DNA of 64,000 bases from Candidatus Peregrinibacteria bacterium (lineage in GTDB: Bacteria > Patescibacteriota > Gracilibacteria > UBA1369), in the NCBI GenBank assembly GCA_020429235.1, contig JAGQLQ010000001.1, forward strand, positions 1 through 64,000, read 5' to 3'. A program made the position numbers and the translations under genes. Under the pieces are notes generated by a model that was not told where the DNA came from, ran no database searches, and saw only the letters and a program-made list of their open reading frames with translations. How positions within the stretch are numbered: position 1 is the first letter of the stretch; each line of letters opens with the position of its first letter. Shown piece by piece: positions 35,067 through 41,771 of the stretch.

Positions 35067-35820
35067 CCAACAACTCTTTCACAGAAATTCCACTTCGAAT
35101 TGGATCTTCAATGAATGCTCCTTTCTTAAAGTAGGTTTTATACGCTCTAACTTCTTTCAAATCCTTCACAACATCCACTTTATTTCCAATAAAAGCCAGT
35201 GCACACATGTCTGGTACAGACAAAGCAAAGCCACTATGGCGCTTCAAAATATGCTTCATGCCAAAACTACGATGATCCTTATCCCAATTTCCACTTTGAT
35301 GGTGCGGATTATTTAAAGCAGGAATAAAACCCAAACCAGACACACGAATATAATCATTGCGATCAGGATTTTTAAACTGCCGACTATCGCTGACACCATA
35401 GTCAAACCAACAAATCGATCCAGCACTCACCCCACACATTACCTTTCCAGACTGATAAGCCTTTTTCAACGATTTATCAACTCCCAATCTTCTCCACAGA
35501 TTCATCATCTTCAATGTATTCCCACCACCAACATAAATGATATCAGCCCAGGCAATCTTTTCTTGAAACGATTTTTTTGATTGATCATCTGAATATAAAA
35601 GCAGACTTTGCACATCACATCCAAAGCCTTTCTCAAAAGTTTCATTGATCTTTGATATATAAACAGATGAATCATCAGTCGCCGTTGGCACAAACAAAAA
35701 ATTCGGTTTTGGCCTGCCAGAAAGCTCGATCAACTTTTCATTAATTTCTTTTATATCAGCAGGATTATCCTTCGGACCATATCCGCCGATTGCTACAATT
35801 TTCTTTTGAAGGTTTTTCAT
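35056..35820 (-). CDS. S51-family peptidase (dipeptidase E-like)
   Basis: A 254-residue S51 peptidase-fold protein. It has FLFVPTATDDSS, the IIYVGGGNTLKMMNLW segment and a canonical nucleophile elbow GVSAGSICWF (Ser), then GLGFIPALNNPHHQSG with the likely catalytic His. Length and motifs fit a peptidase E-like exopeptidase for short Asp/Glu peptides. It faces its diverged paralogue (34452-35066) tail to tail with an 11-bp overlap. The start is ATG 35820. Confidence 0.85.
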   Translation of the reverse strand: MKNLQKKIVAIGGYGPKDNPADIKEINEKLIELSGRPKPNFLFVPTATDDSSVYISKINETFEKGFGCDVQSLLLYSDDQSKKSFQEKIAWADIIYVGGGNTLKMMNLWRRLGVDKSLKKAYQSGKVMCGVSAGSICWFDYGVSDSRQFKNPDRNDYIRVSGLGFIPALNNPHHQSGNWDKDHRSFGMKHILKRHSGFALSVPDMCALAFIGNKVDVVKDLKEVRAYKTYFKKGAFIEDPIRSGISVKELLVTV

Positions 35821-35896
35821 AAGATTATCGTACAGAAATGAAAAAAATTATCTACAGATAATCTCTGCCCCTTATTATAAAAAAGCTGACCATGGT

Positions 35897-35966
35897 GGGG
35901 GCAGCGGGCGCCACCCAGGACTTGTCAATCCATGGGTGAGGAGTTCGACTCTCCTTGCCTCCACCA
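35897..35966 (+). ncRNA. tRNA-like element without a D arm
   Basis: A 70-nt element with a 7-bp acceptor GGGGGCA (35897-35903)/TGCCTCC (35956-35962), discriminator A and CCA (35964-35966). It has a perfect T arm: AGGAG, loop TTCGACT, CTCCT (35939-35955). In place of D and anticodon arms there is one long hairpin, CACCCA-GGA, loop CTTGTCAA, TCC-(A bulge)-TGGGTG (35912-35938). The T arm and 3' end resemble those of tmRNA, but no tag-coding part is present. The acceptor can extend to 11 bp by pairing the CCA with upstream TGG (35893-35895). It is not a normal tRNA. Confidence 0.6.
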
Positions 35967-35984
35967 CTGGTTAGCGGCTATAAT
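35955..35984 (+). promoter_or_regulatory. Promoter inside the tRNA-like 3' end
   Basis: TTGCCT (35955-35960, part of the tRNA-like acceptor), 18 bp, TATAAT (35979-35984). The expected start, near 35991, is exactly the first base of the segment complementary to the tRNA-like hairpin. Confidence 0.6.
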
Positions 35985-35990
35985 AAAGAA

Positions 35991-36043
35991 GACAAGTCCT
36001 GGGTGCCTACTGCAAAAACCTCGCCTTCACCGGCGAGGTTTTT
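35991..36043 (+). ncRNA. Predicted ~53-nt small RNA antisense to the tRNA-like hairpin
   Basis: Starts after the promoter at 35955-35984 and ends in a perfect terminator. Its first 15 nt, GACAAGTCCTGGGTG (35991-36005), are fully complementary to CACCCAGGACTTGTC (35912-35926), the 5' half and loop of the tRNA-like hairpin. The pairing can form within one long transcript or between two RNAs, and would break the tRNA-like hairpin. Confidence 0.5.
36015..36043. terminator. Intrinsic terminator, works in both directions
   Basis: AACCTCGCC (36017-36025), 6-nt loop, GGCGAGGTT (36032-36040), flanked by five A before and TTT after. It ends the small RNA on the plus strand and can also end the tktN-lepB-tktC transcript on the minus strand. 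Confidence 0.88.
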
Positions 36044-36064
36044 CATAAAACAAGATAATCCAAG

Positions 36065-36185
36065 CAACCAAATAAAGGCGACAGATCCAAGGCGGAGGAA
36101 AATTTTGATCCGCAGCGTATTCAAAAATACGTGAGGAATCAAAATCTTTCCGACAACGCAGGAGCTGGCCCTTTATTTGGTTGCG
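36065..36185. repeat. Nested inverted-repeat element (121 bp)
   Basis: Outer arms GCAACCAAATAAAGG (36065-36079) and CCTTTATTTGGTTGC (36171-36185) are a perfect 15-bp inverted repeat. Inside, GGAAAATTTTGAT (36098-36110) pairs with ATCAAAAT-C-TTTCC (36139-36152, one bulge). Innermost, CGTATT (36117-36122) pairs with AATACG (36127-36132) around CAAA. The right outer arm contains the tktC stop codon. It could be a structured 3' UTR, a small REP/MITE-like element or a folded RNA. No second copy is seen in the window. Confidence 0.7.
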
Positions 36186-37114
36186 CTTTCAATCTTCTCC
36201 GCAATGCCAACACCGTCGAGTCCATACTTCCGATAAACATCATCCACCTTCCCCGACTCCGCAAACCCATCCATCCCCAACCGCAAAACTTTCATCGGAT
36301 AGTGCGTCGCCAATGTTTCACAAACAGCAGAACCCAAACCACCAATAATCTGATGATCCTCCACTGTCACAACATGGTTCACAGCCTTCGCACACTCCAC
36401 AACCAAATCCTCATCAAAAGGCGCAATCGAAGACATATTCACAACCATCACCGACTTCCCTTTCCGCTCCAGAATTTCCGCAGCATCTAAAGCTGTATGC
36501 ATAGTGGTTCCGATCGCAAAAATGCACACATCCGTCCCCGACTTATAAATATTCCCTTTCCCAAAAACAAACTTGTGCTCTTTGTCGTACAGATTTGGCA
36601 AAGGCAAATGCATCAAACGCAAATACGTTGGTCCATAATCGAGCATCATCATCTCCACAGCCTTCTTCGCCTCTTCAGCATCAGCAGGACAGACCACCTT
36701 CATTCCCGGAATCGATCGCATAAGCGAGATATCTTCCAGGGGTTGATGTGTCGCCCCTTCCTGACTATTCAAAATTCCAGTATGAATCCCCACAATTTTC
36801 ACATTCAAAGGTGTCGCGCTCAAATAGTTCCGGATCGAATCCCACCCTCGTCCAGTCACACTAATTCCATATCCACACAAAAAAGGGATCTTCCCGCGAA
36901 CAACAAATCCGCTCGCCGCCGCAATCATCGCCCGCAAACTATTCCCAAACGGGAAATGCCGATCCGGATGCTCTTTGTCGAACGTTGCCAATCCCAGCGG
37001 CGCCGCCACATTCGCACTCAAAATTACAAAATTCTTATACTTCCCACCCAGCTTCACCAATGACTCAGTAAAAGCTTTCTCGGTTGAAATCTGTTTTTCA
37101 GGATTAAATCGCAT
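36173..37114 (-). CDS. Transketolase, C-terminal subunit
   Basis: A 313-residue protein equal to the pyrimidine-binding and C-terminal domains of transketolase. It begins with the EKAFTESLVKLGGKYKNFVILSANVAAPLG region (catalytic Glu side), has FPFGNSLRAMIAAASGFVVRGKIPFLCGYG and GATHQPLEDISLMRSIPGM, and ends with the C-domain (YKSGTDVCIFAIGTTMHTALDAAEIL). It needs the N-terminal half at 38014-38895 to form the ThDP enzyme, which moves two-carbon units between pentose phosphates and hexoses. Unusually, a signal peptidase gene is wedged between the two halves. Its stop codon lies in the nested inverted repeat. Confidence 0.93.
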   Translation of the reverse strand: MRFNPEKQISTEKAFTESLVKLGGKYKNFVILSANVAAPLGLATFDKEHPDRHFPFGNSLRAMIAAASGFVVRGKIPFLCGYGISVTGRGWDSIRNYLSATPLNVKIVGIHTGILNSQEGATHQPLEDISLMRSIPGMKVVCPADAEEAKKAVEMMMLDYGPTYLRLMHLPLPNLYDKEHKFVFGKGNIYKSGTDVCIFAIGTTMHTALDAAEILERKGKSVMVVNMSSIAPFDEDLVVECAKAVNHVVTVEDHQIIGGLGSAVCETLATHYPMKVLRLGMDGFAESGKVDDVYRKYGLDGVGIAEKIESATK

Positions 37115-37126
37115 ACAAAAAAATCA

Positions 37127-38014
37127 TCAACTATTACCACGAATAAACTCCACCCTGTCCCCAATCTCAATACCAAAATGATTCGTCTCAAGTGAGCCAA
37201 TTTCAAGCACATACTTCGCCGGAAACTTGGAAGGATACGTCAGACACCTTTCCCGCTTACACGGCTGCGCCCGCTTCACAATGTGAACAATGTAACCCTG
37301 GTCATCAACAAAAATCATATCCAGAGGAATCAACGTATTCTTCATCCAAAAAGCCACAACCGCCTCTTCATCAAAAATAAAATACATCCCATAACCACGA
37401 TCCAGCGACTCACGGAACATCAATCCCTGCATCCGCTGATCCTGTGTTTCCGCAACCTCCACATTAAACGGTACCGGCCCATCATCGGTATGAATCACGA
37501 CCGTACTCCAGTTCACCGGCTGCTCCTCTTCAAAAACATTAACAGCATATTTACCCCGAACCCGATTAACCGGAATATAAGGATTCTCAAAATGCCTGGA
37601 ATCCAGACTCTGTTCCCGATTATCCCCAAGCACAAAAAACGTTCCGGCAGGCACATTATAGGTTTGTGAAAAATCGTCCACATACCGGGAAACTCCCGGA
37701 ACAGACGTTGTGTCCGCAACCAGATACGGCTCCTTTAAAAACTCATCATTCACATAAACTCCATTCGAACGAATCTGTATCTCTTCTCCAGGCAATCCAA
37801 TAATCCGCTTCACATAAAAATAGTCAGGATCATCTTCCAGCGAGAACACCACAACATCTCCACGATCATACTCATCAGCGTTCCAAACCGGCTCCACCAA
37901 AAACACATCTCCATTGTGCAATGTCGGCTCCATTGATGGACCATCCACAACAAATGAACCTCCAAAGAGCAACTGCAACGACAACAGACCTGAAATAAGA
38001 GAAAAATGAGACAT
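37127..38014 (-). CDS. lepB: Signal peptidase I fused to a DUF192 domain
   Basis: A 295-residue fusion. A short hydrophobic N-terminus (about 4-22) anchors a signal peptidase I domain: catalytic Ser27 in DGPSMEPTL, general-base Lys69 in YFYVKRIIGLPGEE, and GDNREQSLDSR at 130-140. Residues about 184-292 are a DUF192 domain (RMQGLMFRESL, FWMKNTLIPLDMIFVDDQG). The peptidase part removes signal peptides at the outer face of the membrane; the role of DUF192 is unknown, though it is usually found as a small exported protein. It overlaps tktN by 1 bp and precedes tktC by 12 bp. Confidence 0.92.
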   Translation of the reverse strand: MSHFSLISGLLSLQLLFGGSFVVDGPSMEPTLHNGDVFLVEPVWNADEYDRGDVVVFSLEDDPDYFYVKRIIGLPGEEIQIRSNGVYVNDEFLKEPYLVADTTSVPGVSRYVDDFSQTYNVPAGTFFVLGDNREQSLDSRHFENPYIPVNRVRGKYAVNVFEEEQPVNWSTVVIHTDDGPVPFNVEVAETQDQRMQGLMFRESLDRGYGMYFIFDEEAVVAFWMKNTLIPLDMIFVDDQGYIVHIVKRAQPCKRERCLTYPSKFPAKYVLEIGSLETNHFGIEIGDRVEFIRGNS

Positions 38015-38895
38015 TATGATGGATGATTATACGATTTCAATTGCGCTTCCAAAGCCGGCAACGCCGCCGACATCTCCTGATCACTCAAAACCTCTGCATG
38101 ATACGACGCTTTTCCTTCCGCGAACGCCACACCCTTCCCCTTCACCGTCCGGCAGATCAAAACCGTCGGCCGCCGCTGAATCTCCAGCCCACGTTCAATC
38201 CCAATCAAAAGATCCTCAAAATTATGCCCATCAATCACATGAATACTCTTCCATCCAAACCCCTCAAACTTATCGGCAATCGGCTCCACCGTCACGGTTG
38301 TCCGCAGCGATCCATCCATTTGCAGCCCATTGTAATCCACCAACACAATCAAGTTATCCAGTTTGTAGTGATGCGCCAAAAGCACCGCCTCCCAAAACTG
38401 CCCATCCTGAAGCTCTCCATCTCCAACCAAACAAAAAACATTCCACGGCTGCCGCTCGGCCTTCAGAGCCATCGCCAAACCAACCGCCCCGGCAAAACCA
38501 AAAGCCGGACTCCCGCTACACAGCGTAATTCCTGGAATCTTTTTAGACGGATACGCCTGCAACATACTATTCACCTGCCGAAAATCGGCCAATTCCTCTT
38601 TATTAAAAAACTCCAGATCCGCCAAAACCGTATAAAGCGCCGGACTGGCATGCCCTTTCGACAGAACAAAATAGTCCTGCTCTTCGCTCCCAGGCTTTTC
38701 CGGATCGTATCGCATCACCTGTCCACGCGGTAACTGCCCATAATAAAGCGCCACCAGCATCTCCACCACCGACAAACTCCCACCCAAATGCCCAGACTGC
38801 GCATTATGCAGCATCCGCAGCAAATCAATCCTCAGCCGCACCGATGTCTTCTCCAAAAATCGCAGATGTTCAACAAACGATTCGATAGTCGCCAT
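38014..38895 (-). CDS. Transketolase, N-terminal subunit
   Basis: A 293-residue protein equal to the pyrophosphate-binding domain of transketolase. Visible are SGHLGGSLSVVEMLVALYYG, DYFVLSKGHASPALYTVLAD and the ThDP-Mg motif GDGELQDGQFWEA...LIVLVDYNGLQ with its closing Asn. It pairs with the C-terminal subunit encoded at 36173-37114. Split transketolases are common in this part of the bacterial tree. It starts 5 bp after the folK stop, so carbohydrate and folate genes share a transcript. Confidence 0.94.
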   Translation of the reverse strand: MATIESFVEHLRFLEKTSVRLRIDLLRMLHNAQSGHLGGSLSVVEMLVALYYGQLPRGQVMRYDPEKPGSEEQDYFVLSKGHASPALYTVLADLEFFNKEELADFRQVNSMLQAYPSKKIPGITLCSGSPAFGFAGAVGLAMALKAERQPWNVFCLVGDGELQDGQFWEAVLLAHHYKLDNLIVLVDYNGLQMDGSLRTTVTVEPIADKFEGFGWKSIHVIDGHNFEDLLIGIERGLEIQRRPTVLICRTVKGKGVAFAEGKASYHAEVLSDQEMSAALPALEAQLKSYNHPS

Positions 38896-38900
38896 ATTTC

Positions 38901-39383
38901 TTAATCATGGAGATTTACTATAAACGTATCGGAGCACGTAGACAAGAGCTCTCCAATCGACTTTTTTAAGATTGGATGGACAAAATCCGGCGCAATTTCG
39001 TTAAGCGGAACCAGTACACTCTTCCGGTCCGCAATTCCATGATGTGGAATCTTCAATTCCGGCTTATCCATAACCATATCTCCGTAAAAAAGGATATCGA
39101 TATCCATAGTTCGCGGGCCCAGATGAATCTTCTTCACACGCTTCAACGCCCGTTCAATCGCCTGCGTGGCCTGCAAAAGCTCTTCCGGGGAAAGTTCAGT
39201 CTCCCCTTCCACCACCATATTAAAAAACCAATCCTGGTCCAGATAACCCCATGGCTCTGTCTCATAAATCGATGACGAACGCACAATCTTCACACCCCAT
39301 CGCTCCAAAAGCACCAGCGCCTCCTGCAAATTCCTCCCCCGATCCCCCAAATTCGAACCCAGACCCAAATACACTTTTTTCAT
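38901..39383 (-). CDS. folK: 6-hydroxymethyl-7,8-dihydropterin pyrophosphokinase (HPPK)
   Basis: A 160-residue HPPK, which transfers pyrophosphate from ATP to hydroxymethyl-dihydropterin ahead of FolP. The N-terminal YLGLGSNLGDR, the SSSIYETEPWGYLDQDWFFNMVVEGET segment, the metal-site LGPRTMDIDILFYGD (two Asp) and PHHGIADRKSVLVPLNEIAPDF are intact. Its ATG overlaps the last base of the upstream PTPS gene, so the two are coupled. Confidence 0.96.
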   Translation of the reverse strand: MKKVYLGLGSNLGDRGRNLQEALVLLERWGVKIVRSSSIYETEPWGYLDQDWFFNMVVEGETELSPEELLQATQAIERALKRVKKIHLGPRTMDIDILFYGDMVMDKPELKIPHHGIADRKSVLVPLNEIAPDFVHPILKKSIGELLSTCSDTFIVNLHD

Positions 39384-39832
39384 TATTGTCCGTTATAAAC
39401 CACTTTCGACGTGGGCGTCTCCCACAAAACCACTTCATGCAGTCGCAATGTCTTATTCAAATCAGATGTATCCACATCCGCATCCTCATCTTCCAACAGC
39501 TTTCTAATCTCTTCAGCCATGTTCGGATCGTTCAACTCATCCTTTAAATGATTGGAAAGATCGCTCAGCTGATCCCAAATCCACACAGCAAGCCGCTCTG
39601 CGGAAGGATTTTCCAATACATCATTCAAAAAATGATGATCCAGTCGTTCCAAAACCTGCCGCTTCACAATTCGCTTGAGCAAAACAAAATCAATAACCAT
39701 TCCATTACTGTGCACATCGCCTTCCAGCGTCACCTCTAATGTATAGGTATGACCATGAACCCGCTCACACTTACCGTAATAGTTGGTGAGCTGATGAGCC
39801 GCATCAAACGTAAAAATTTTGGTTACCAGCAT
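39383..39832 (-). CDS. 6-pyruvoyl-tetrahydropterin synthase family, CExxHGH type (probable FolB replacement)
   Basis: A 149-residue member of the PTPS/QueD family (COG0720). Zinc ligands are His13 (FDAAH) and His26/His28 (HGH). The active site reads Cys22-Glu23-x-x-His-Gly-His. In family studies CxxxHGH marks QueD/PTPS-I/II, ExxHGH marks PTPS-III, which makes 6-hydroxymethyl-dihydropterin and bypasses FolB, and the combined CExxHGH marks bifunctional forms. Lying between folP and folK with no folB, it most likely supplies the FolK substrate. The frame is open to 39925 within folP, but ATG 39832, 5 bp after the folP stop, gives the normal N-terminus. Confidence 0.88.
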   Translation of the reverse strand: MLVTKIFTFDAAHQLTNYYGKCERVHGHTYTLEVTLEGDVHSNGMVIDFVLLKRIVKRQVLERLDHHFLNDVLENPSAERLAVWIWDQLSDLSNHLKDELNDPNMAEEIRKLLEDEDADVDTSDLNKTLRLHEVVLWETPTSKVVYNGQ

Positions 39833-39837
39833 ATTGT

Positions 39838-40668
39838 TTAAGTCGATTGAATCGCGTGGACCATGTCCACCACCCGACGCGTTTCCTTCACATCGTGCGC
39901 GCGAATAATAGCAGCTCCATTCCAAACCGCAATTGCAGCTGCGGCCAGACCGCCCTCCAGGCGTTCATGCAAAGGAACATCCAATGTTTTTCCAATAAAC
40001 GATTTTCGTGAAGCTCCAACTAAAATCGGGCAATCCAGACTCTCCAGCTCCTTCAAACGTTTCAACAGTTGCAAACTATAAAATGGCTCACTACTCACAA
40101 ACGCACCCATCCCCGGATCCACAATCAAACGATCCCGTTTAATTCCCGCCTTCTCCGCCACAGCAATCCGCTCTTTCAACAAACGCTTCACCGAATCCAC
40201 CACATCGTCATACTGCACATCCTCATTCGTCGTCCGCGGCGTCTCATCTTTGGCATACATCAATACCACCGGACATTTATGCCCTGCCAGACTTTTCGCC
40301 ATCTCATCATCACCACGCAATGCCGTCACATCGTTCACCATATCCGCGCCCACCGTTAACGCATGTAAAGCCACCTGATGTTTATACGTATCCACCGACA
40401 AAAGCACATCCGTCTTATGCCGCAACTTCTCAAATACCGGAATAACACGCTCCAACTCCTCTTTCACATCCACGTCATTTGAGCCCGGACCAGTCGATTC
40501 CCCGCCAATATCAATAATATCCGCGCCTTCCTCCACCATTTGCAACGCCCGATCGACCGCATTATCAACATCCATAAACTTGCCACCATCAGAAAAAGAG
40601 TCAGGCGTCACATTCAAAATCCCCATTACCAGAGGTCCCTTATCAAGTTTGTTTTGTAGCGTGCTCAT
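39838..40668 (-). CDS. folP: Dihydropteroate synthase
   Basis: A 276-residue TIM-barrel enzyme that joins hydroxymethyl-dihydropterin pyrophosphate to p-aminobenzoate. Signature MGILNVTPDSFSDGG is at about residues 15-29, followed by DIIDIGGESTGPG, then VNDVTALRGDDEMA, LIVDPGMGAF, and the C-terminal VGASRKSFIGKTLDVPLHERLEGGLAAA. The p-aminobenzoate should come from PabB/PabC encoded just upstream. It overlaps pabC by 26 bp, so the two are translationally coupled. Confidence 0.96.
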   Translation of the reverse strand: MSTLQNKLDKGPLVMGILNVTPDSFSDGGKFMDVDNAVDRALQMVEEGADIIDIGGESTGPGSNDVDVKEELERVIPVFEKLRHKTDVLLSVDTYKHQVALHALTVGADMVNDVTALRGDDEMAKSLAGHKCPVVLMYAKDETPRTTNEDVQYDDVVDSVKRLLKERIAVAEKAGIKRDRLIVDPGMGAFVSSEPFYSLQLLKRLKELESLDCPILVGASRKSFIGKTLDVPLHERLEGGLAAAAIAVWNGAAIIRAHDVKETRRVVDMVHAIQST

Positions 40669-41470
40669 GAAATGCTGCCATTAAGTTCTTGGTGATCGAT
40701 CCCGGACGACCATTCCCAATCTTCCGACTGTCCACTCTTTTCACCGGAATCATTCCCTTCACCGTGCTCGTAATAAAAACTTCGTCCGCATTATACAGCT
40801 TTCGCTTTGTAAAATCGCCCTCTTTCACCTTCACCCCCAATTTCCGCGCAAGTTTTACAATCAAACCACGGGTTATCCCAGCCAAAACTCCTTTTTTAGG
40901 CGTCATAAGAACACCATTTTTCACCATAAACAGGTTTGAAATCGACCCCTCCTTCACCCATCCATTCTCCACAAAGATTGCTTCAAAACAATCAGCCTTA
41001 TCCGCAGCCTGCCGCGCAACAGTCATCGGCAACAAACTCGTGCTCTTCACCATTGGCAAACATCGCGCCCAATCAACCGTCATAACATCCACCCCCTTCT
41101 TATAAAAAGACTCATCCAACTCTTTCAATCGCTCCACCACAATCACAACAACCATTTTTTCCGCCTTCCCAAATGCAAATCCATTCTGCCCACGCGTCAC
41201 CTGAACCCGAATTCTTGACTCCTTAAAACCATTTTTCTTCACAGTTTTTTCAATCCATTGCTCAATTTTTGTTGGATCAAAAACATCAGTCATCCCCAAA
41301 GTCCGCACAGAAGACTCCAGCCTTTTCATATGTTCCTGCAGCTGAAAAACCTTGCTACCATACGTCCGCAACGTCTCATACACACCATCCCCATACAAAA
41401 ACCCATGATCAAAGACCGAAATCTTTGCCTCACGGGCTTGTATCAATATCCCATCAATGCAAACAAACAT
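40643..41470 (-). CDS. pabC: Class IV aminotransferase-fold enzyme, probable aminodeoxychorismate lyase
   Basis: A 275-residue fold-type IV PLP enzyme. It has VFDHGFLYGDGVYETLRTYGSKVF, the likely PLP Lys in MVKSTSLLP, and the Glu/phosphate-site pattern GWVKEGSISNLFMV followed by LAGITRGLIVKLA. By sequence alone it could be a D-amino acid or branched-chain aminotransferase. Position between pabB and folP favours 4-amino-4-deoxychorismate lyase, which releases p-aminobenzoate. Its 3' end overlaps folP by 26 bp. The stop is TGA. Confidence 0.82.
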   Translation of the reverse strand: MFVCIDGILIQAREAKISVFDHGFLYGDGVYETLRTYGSKVFQLQEHMKRLESSVRTLGMTDVFDPTKIEQWIEKTVKKNGFKESRIRVQVTRGQNGFAFGKAEKMVVVIVVERLKELDESFYKKGVDVMTVDWARCLPMVKSTSLLPMTVARQAADKADCFEAIFVENGWVKEGSISNLFMVKNGVLMTPKKGVLAGITRGLIVKLARKLGVKVKEGDFTKRKLYNADEVFITSTVKGMIPVKRVDSRKIGNGRPGSITKNLMAAFHEHATKQT

Positions 41471-41479
41471 GCAGTTTTC

Positions 41480-41701
41480 TTAATACAACTCTGGCGGAAG
41501 AATTATAGCATGTCGTTGTATTTGTTCTTTTGTCTCGAACTGTTCACGGTCAATATCCTTCATGATTTCGTTCATATCAACAATCTGCGTTGGCTTGTTA
41601 TCCTCTTCATCGTCCCAGTCCAAATCAATAAAAATATCATTGGAGTCGGATTTTCCCGGTTCTGTATCCTTTGCAGGAGGAATCGTAGAATCTTCTTTCA
41701 T
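41480..41701 (-). CDS. Small acidic protein in the folate operon, unknown
   Basis: A 73-residue very acidic protein (DIFIDLDWDDEEDNKP in the middle), of unknown function. No known fold is recognised. The frame is open to 41809, inside pabB, but ATG 41701 is a better start, 70 bp after the pabB stop. It ends 9 bp before pabC. Position suggests a small modulator or a leader product of the pab-fol operon. The reading frame is short, so its reality rests on position and the clean start. Confidence 0.5.
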   Translation of the reverse strand: MKEDSTIPPAKDTEPGKSDSNDIFIDLDWDDEEDNKPTQIVDMNEIMKDIDREQFETKEQIQRHAIILPPELY

Positions 41702-41771
41702 AAAAAGTGAAAAATTAATGACAAGATCACCAAGTATTGTACCCCTCTGGAATAAAAAATCAACCTCCAGC

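Larger units (their letters stand above)
35821..36172. other. Gene-free region with RNA elements
   Basis: No protein gene fits these 352 bp. They hold a possible promoter (TCTACA 35851 -16- TATTAT 35873), a tRNA-like element (35897-35966), a second promoter (35955-35984), a predicted small RNA ending in a perfect terminator (35991-36043), and the nested inverted-repeat element (36065-36185), which reaches into the tktC stop codon. Each is listed separately. Confidence 0.7.

Noticed and set aside
35897-35966. Selenocysteine tRNA or normal tRNA-Asp
   Set aside because: The hairpin loop contains GTC and TCA, but the element is 70 nt, lacks a D arm and variable arm, and has an 8-nt loop with a bulged stem. 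It fits neither tRNA.
35897-36043. Permuted two-piece tmRNA
   Set aside because: After the CCA end there is no GGGG-type 5' half or tag-coding frame before the terminator at 36017.
39832-39925. 31-residue N-terminal extension of the PTPS gene
   Set aside because: It lies entirely within folP, is Gly/Cys-rich and unlike the family; ATG 39832 sits 5 bp after the folP stop.
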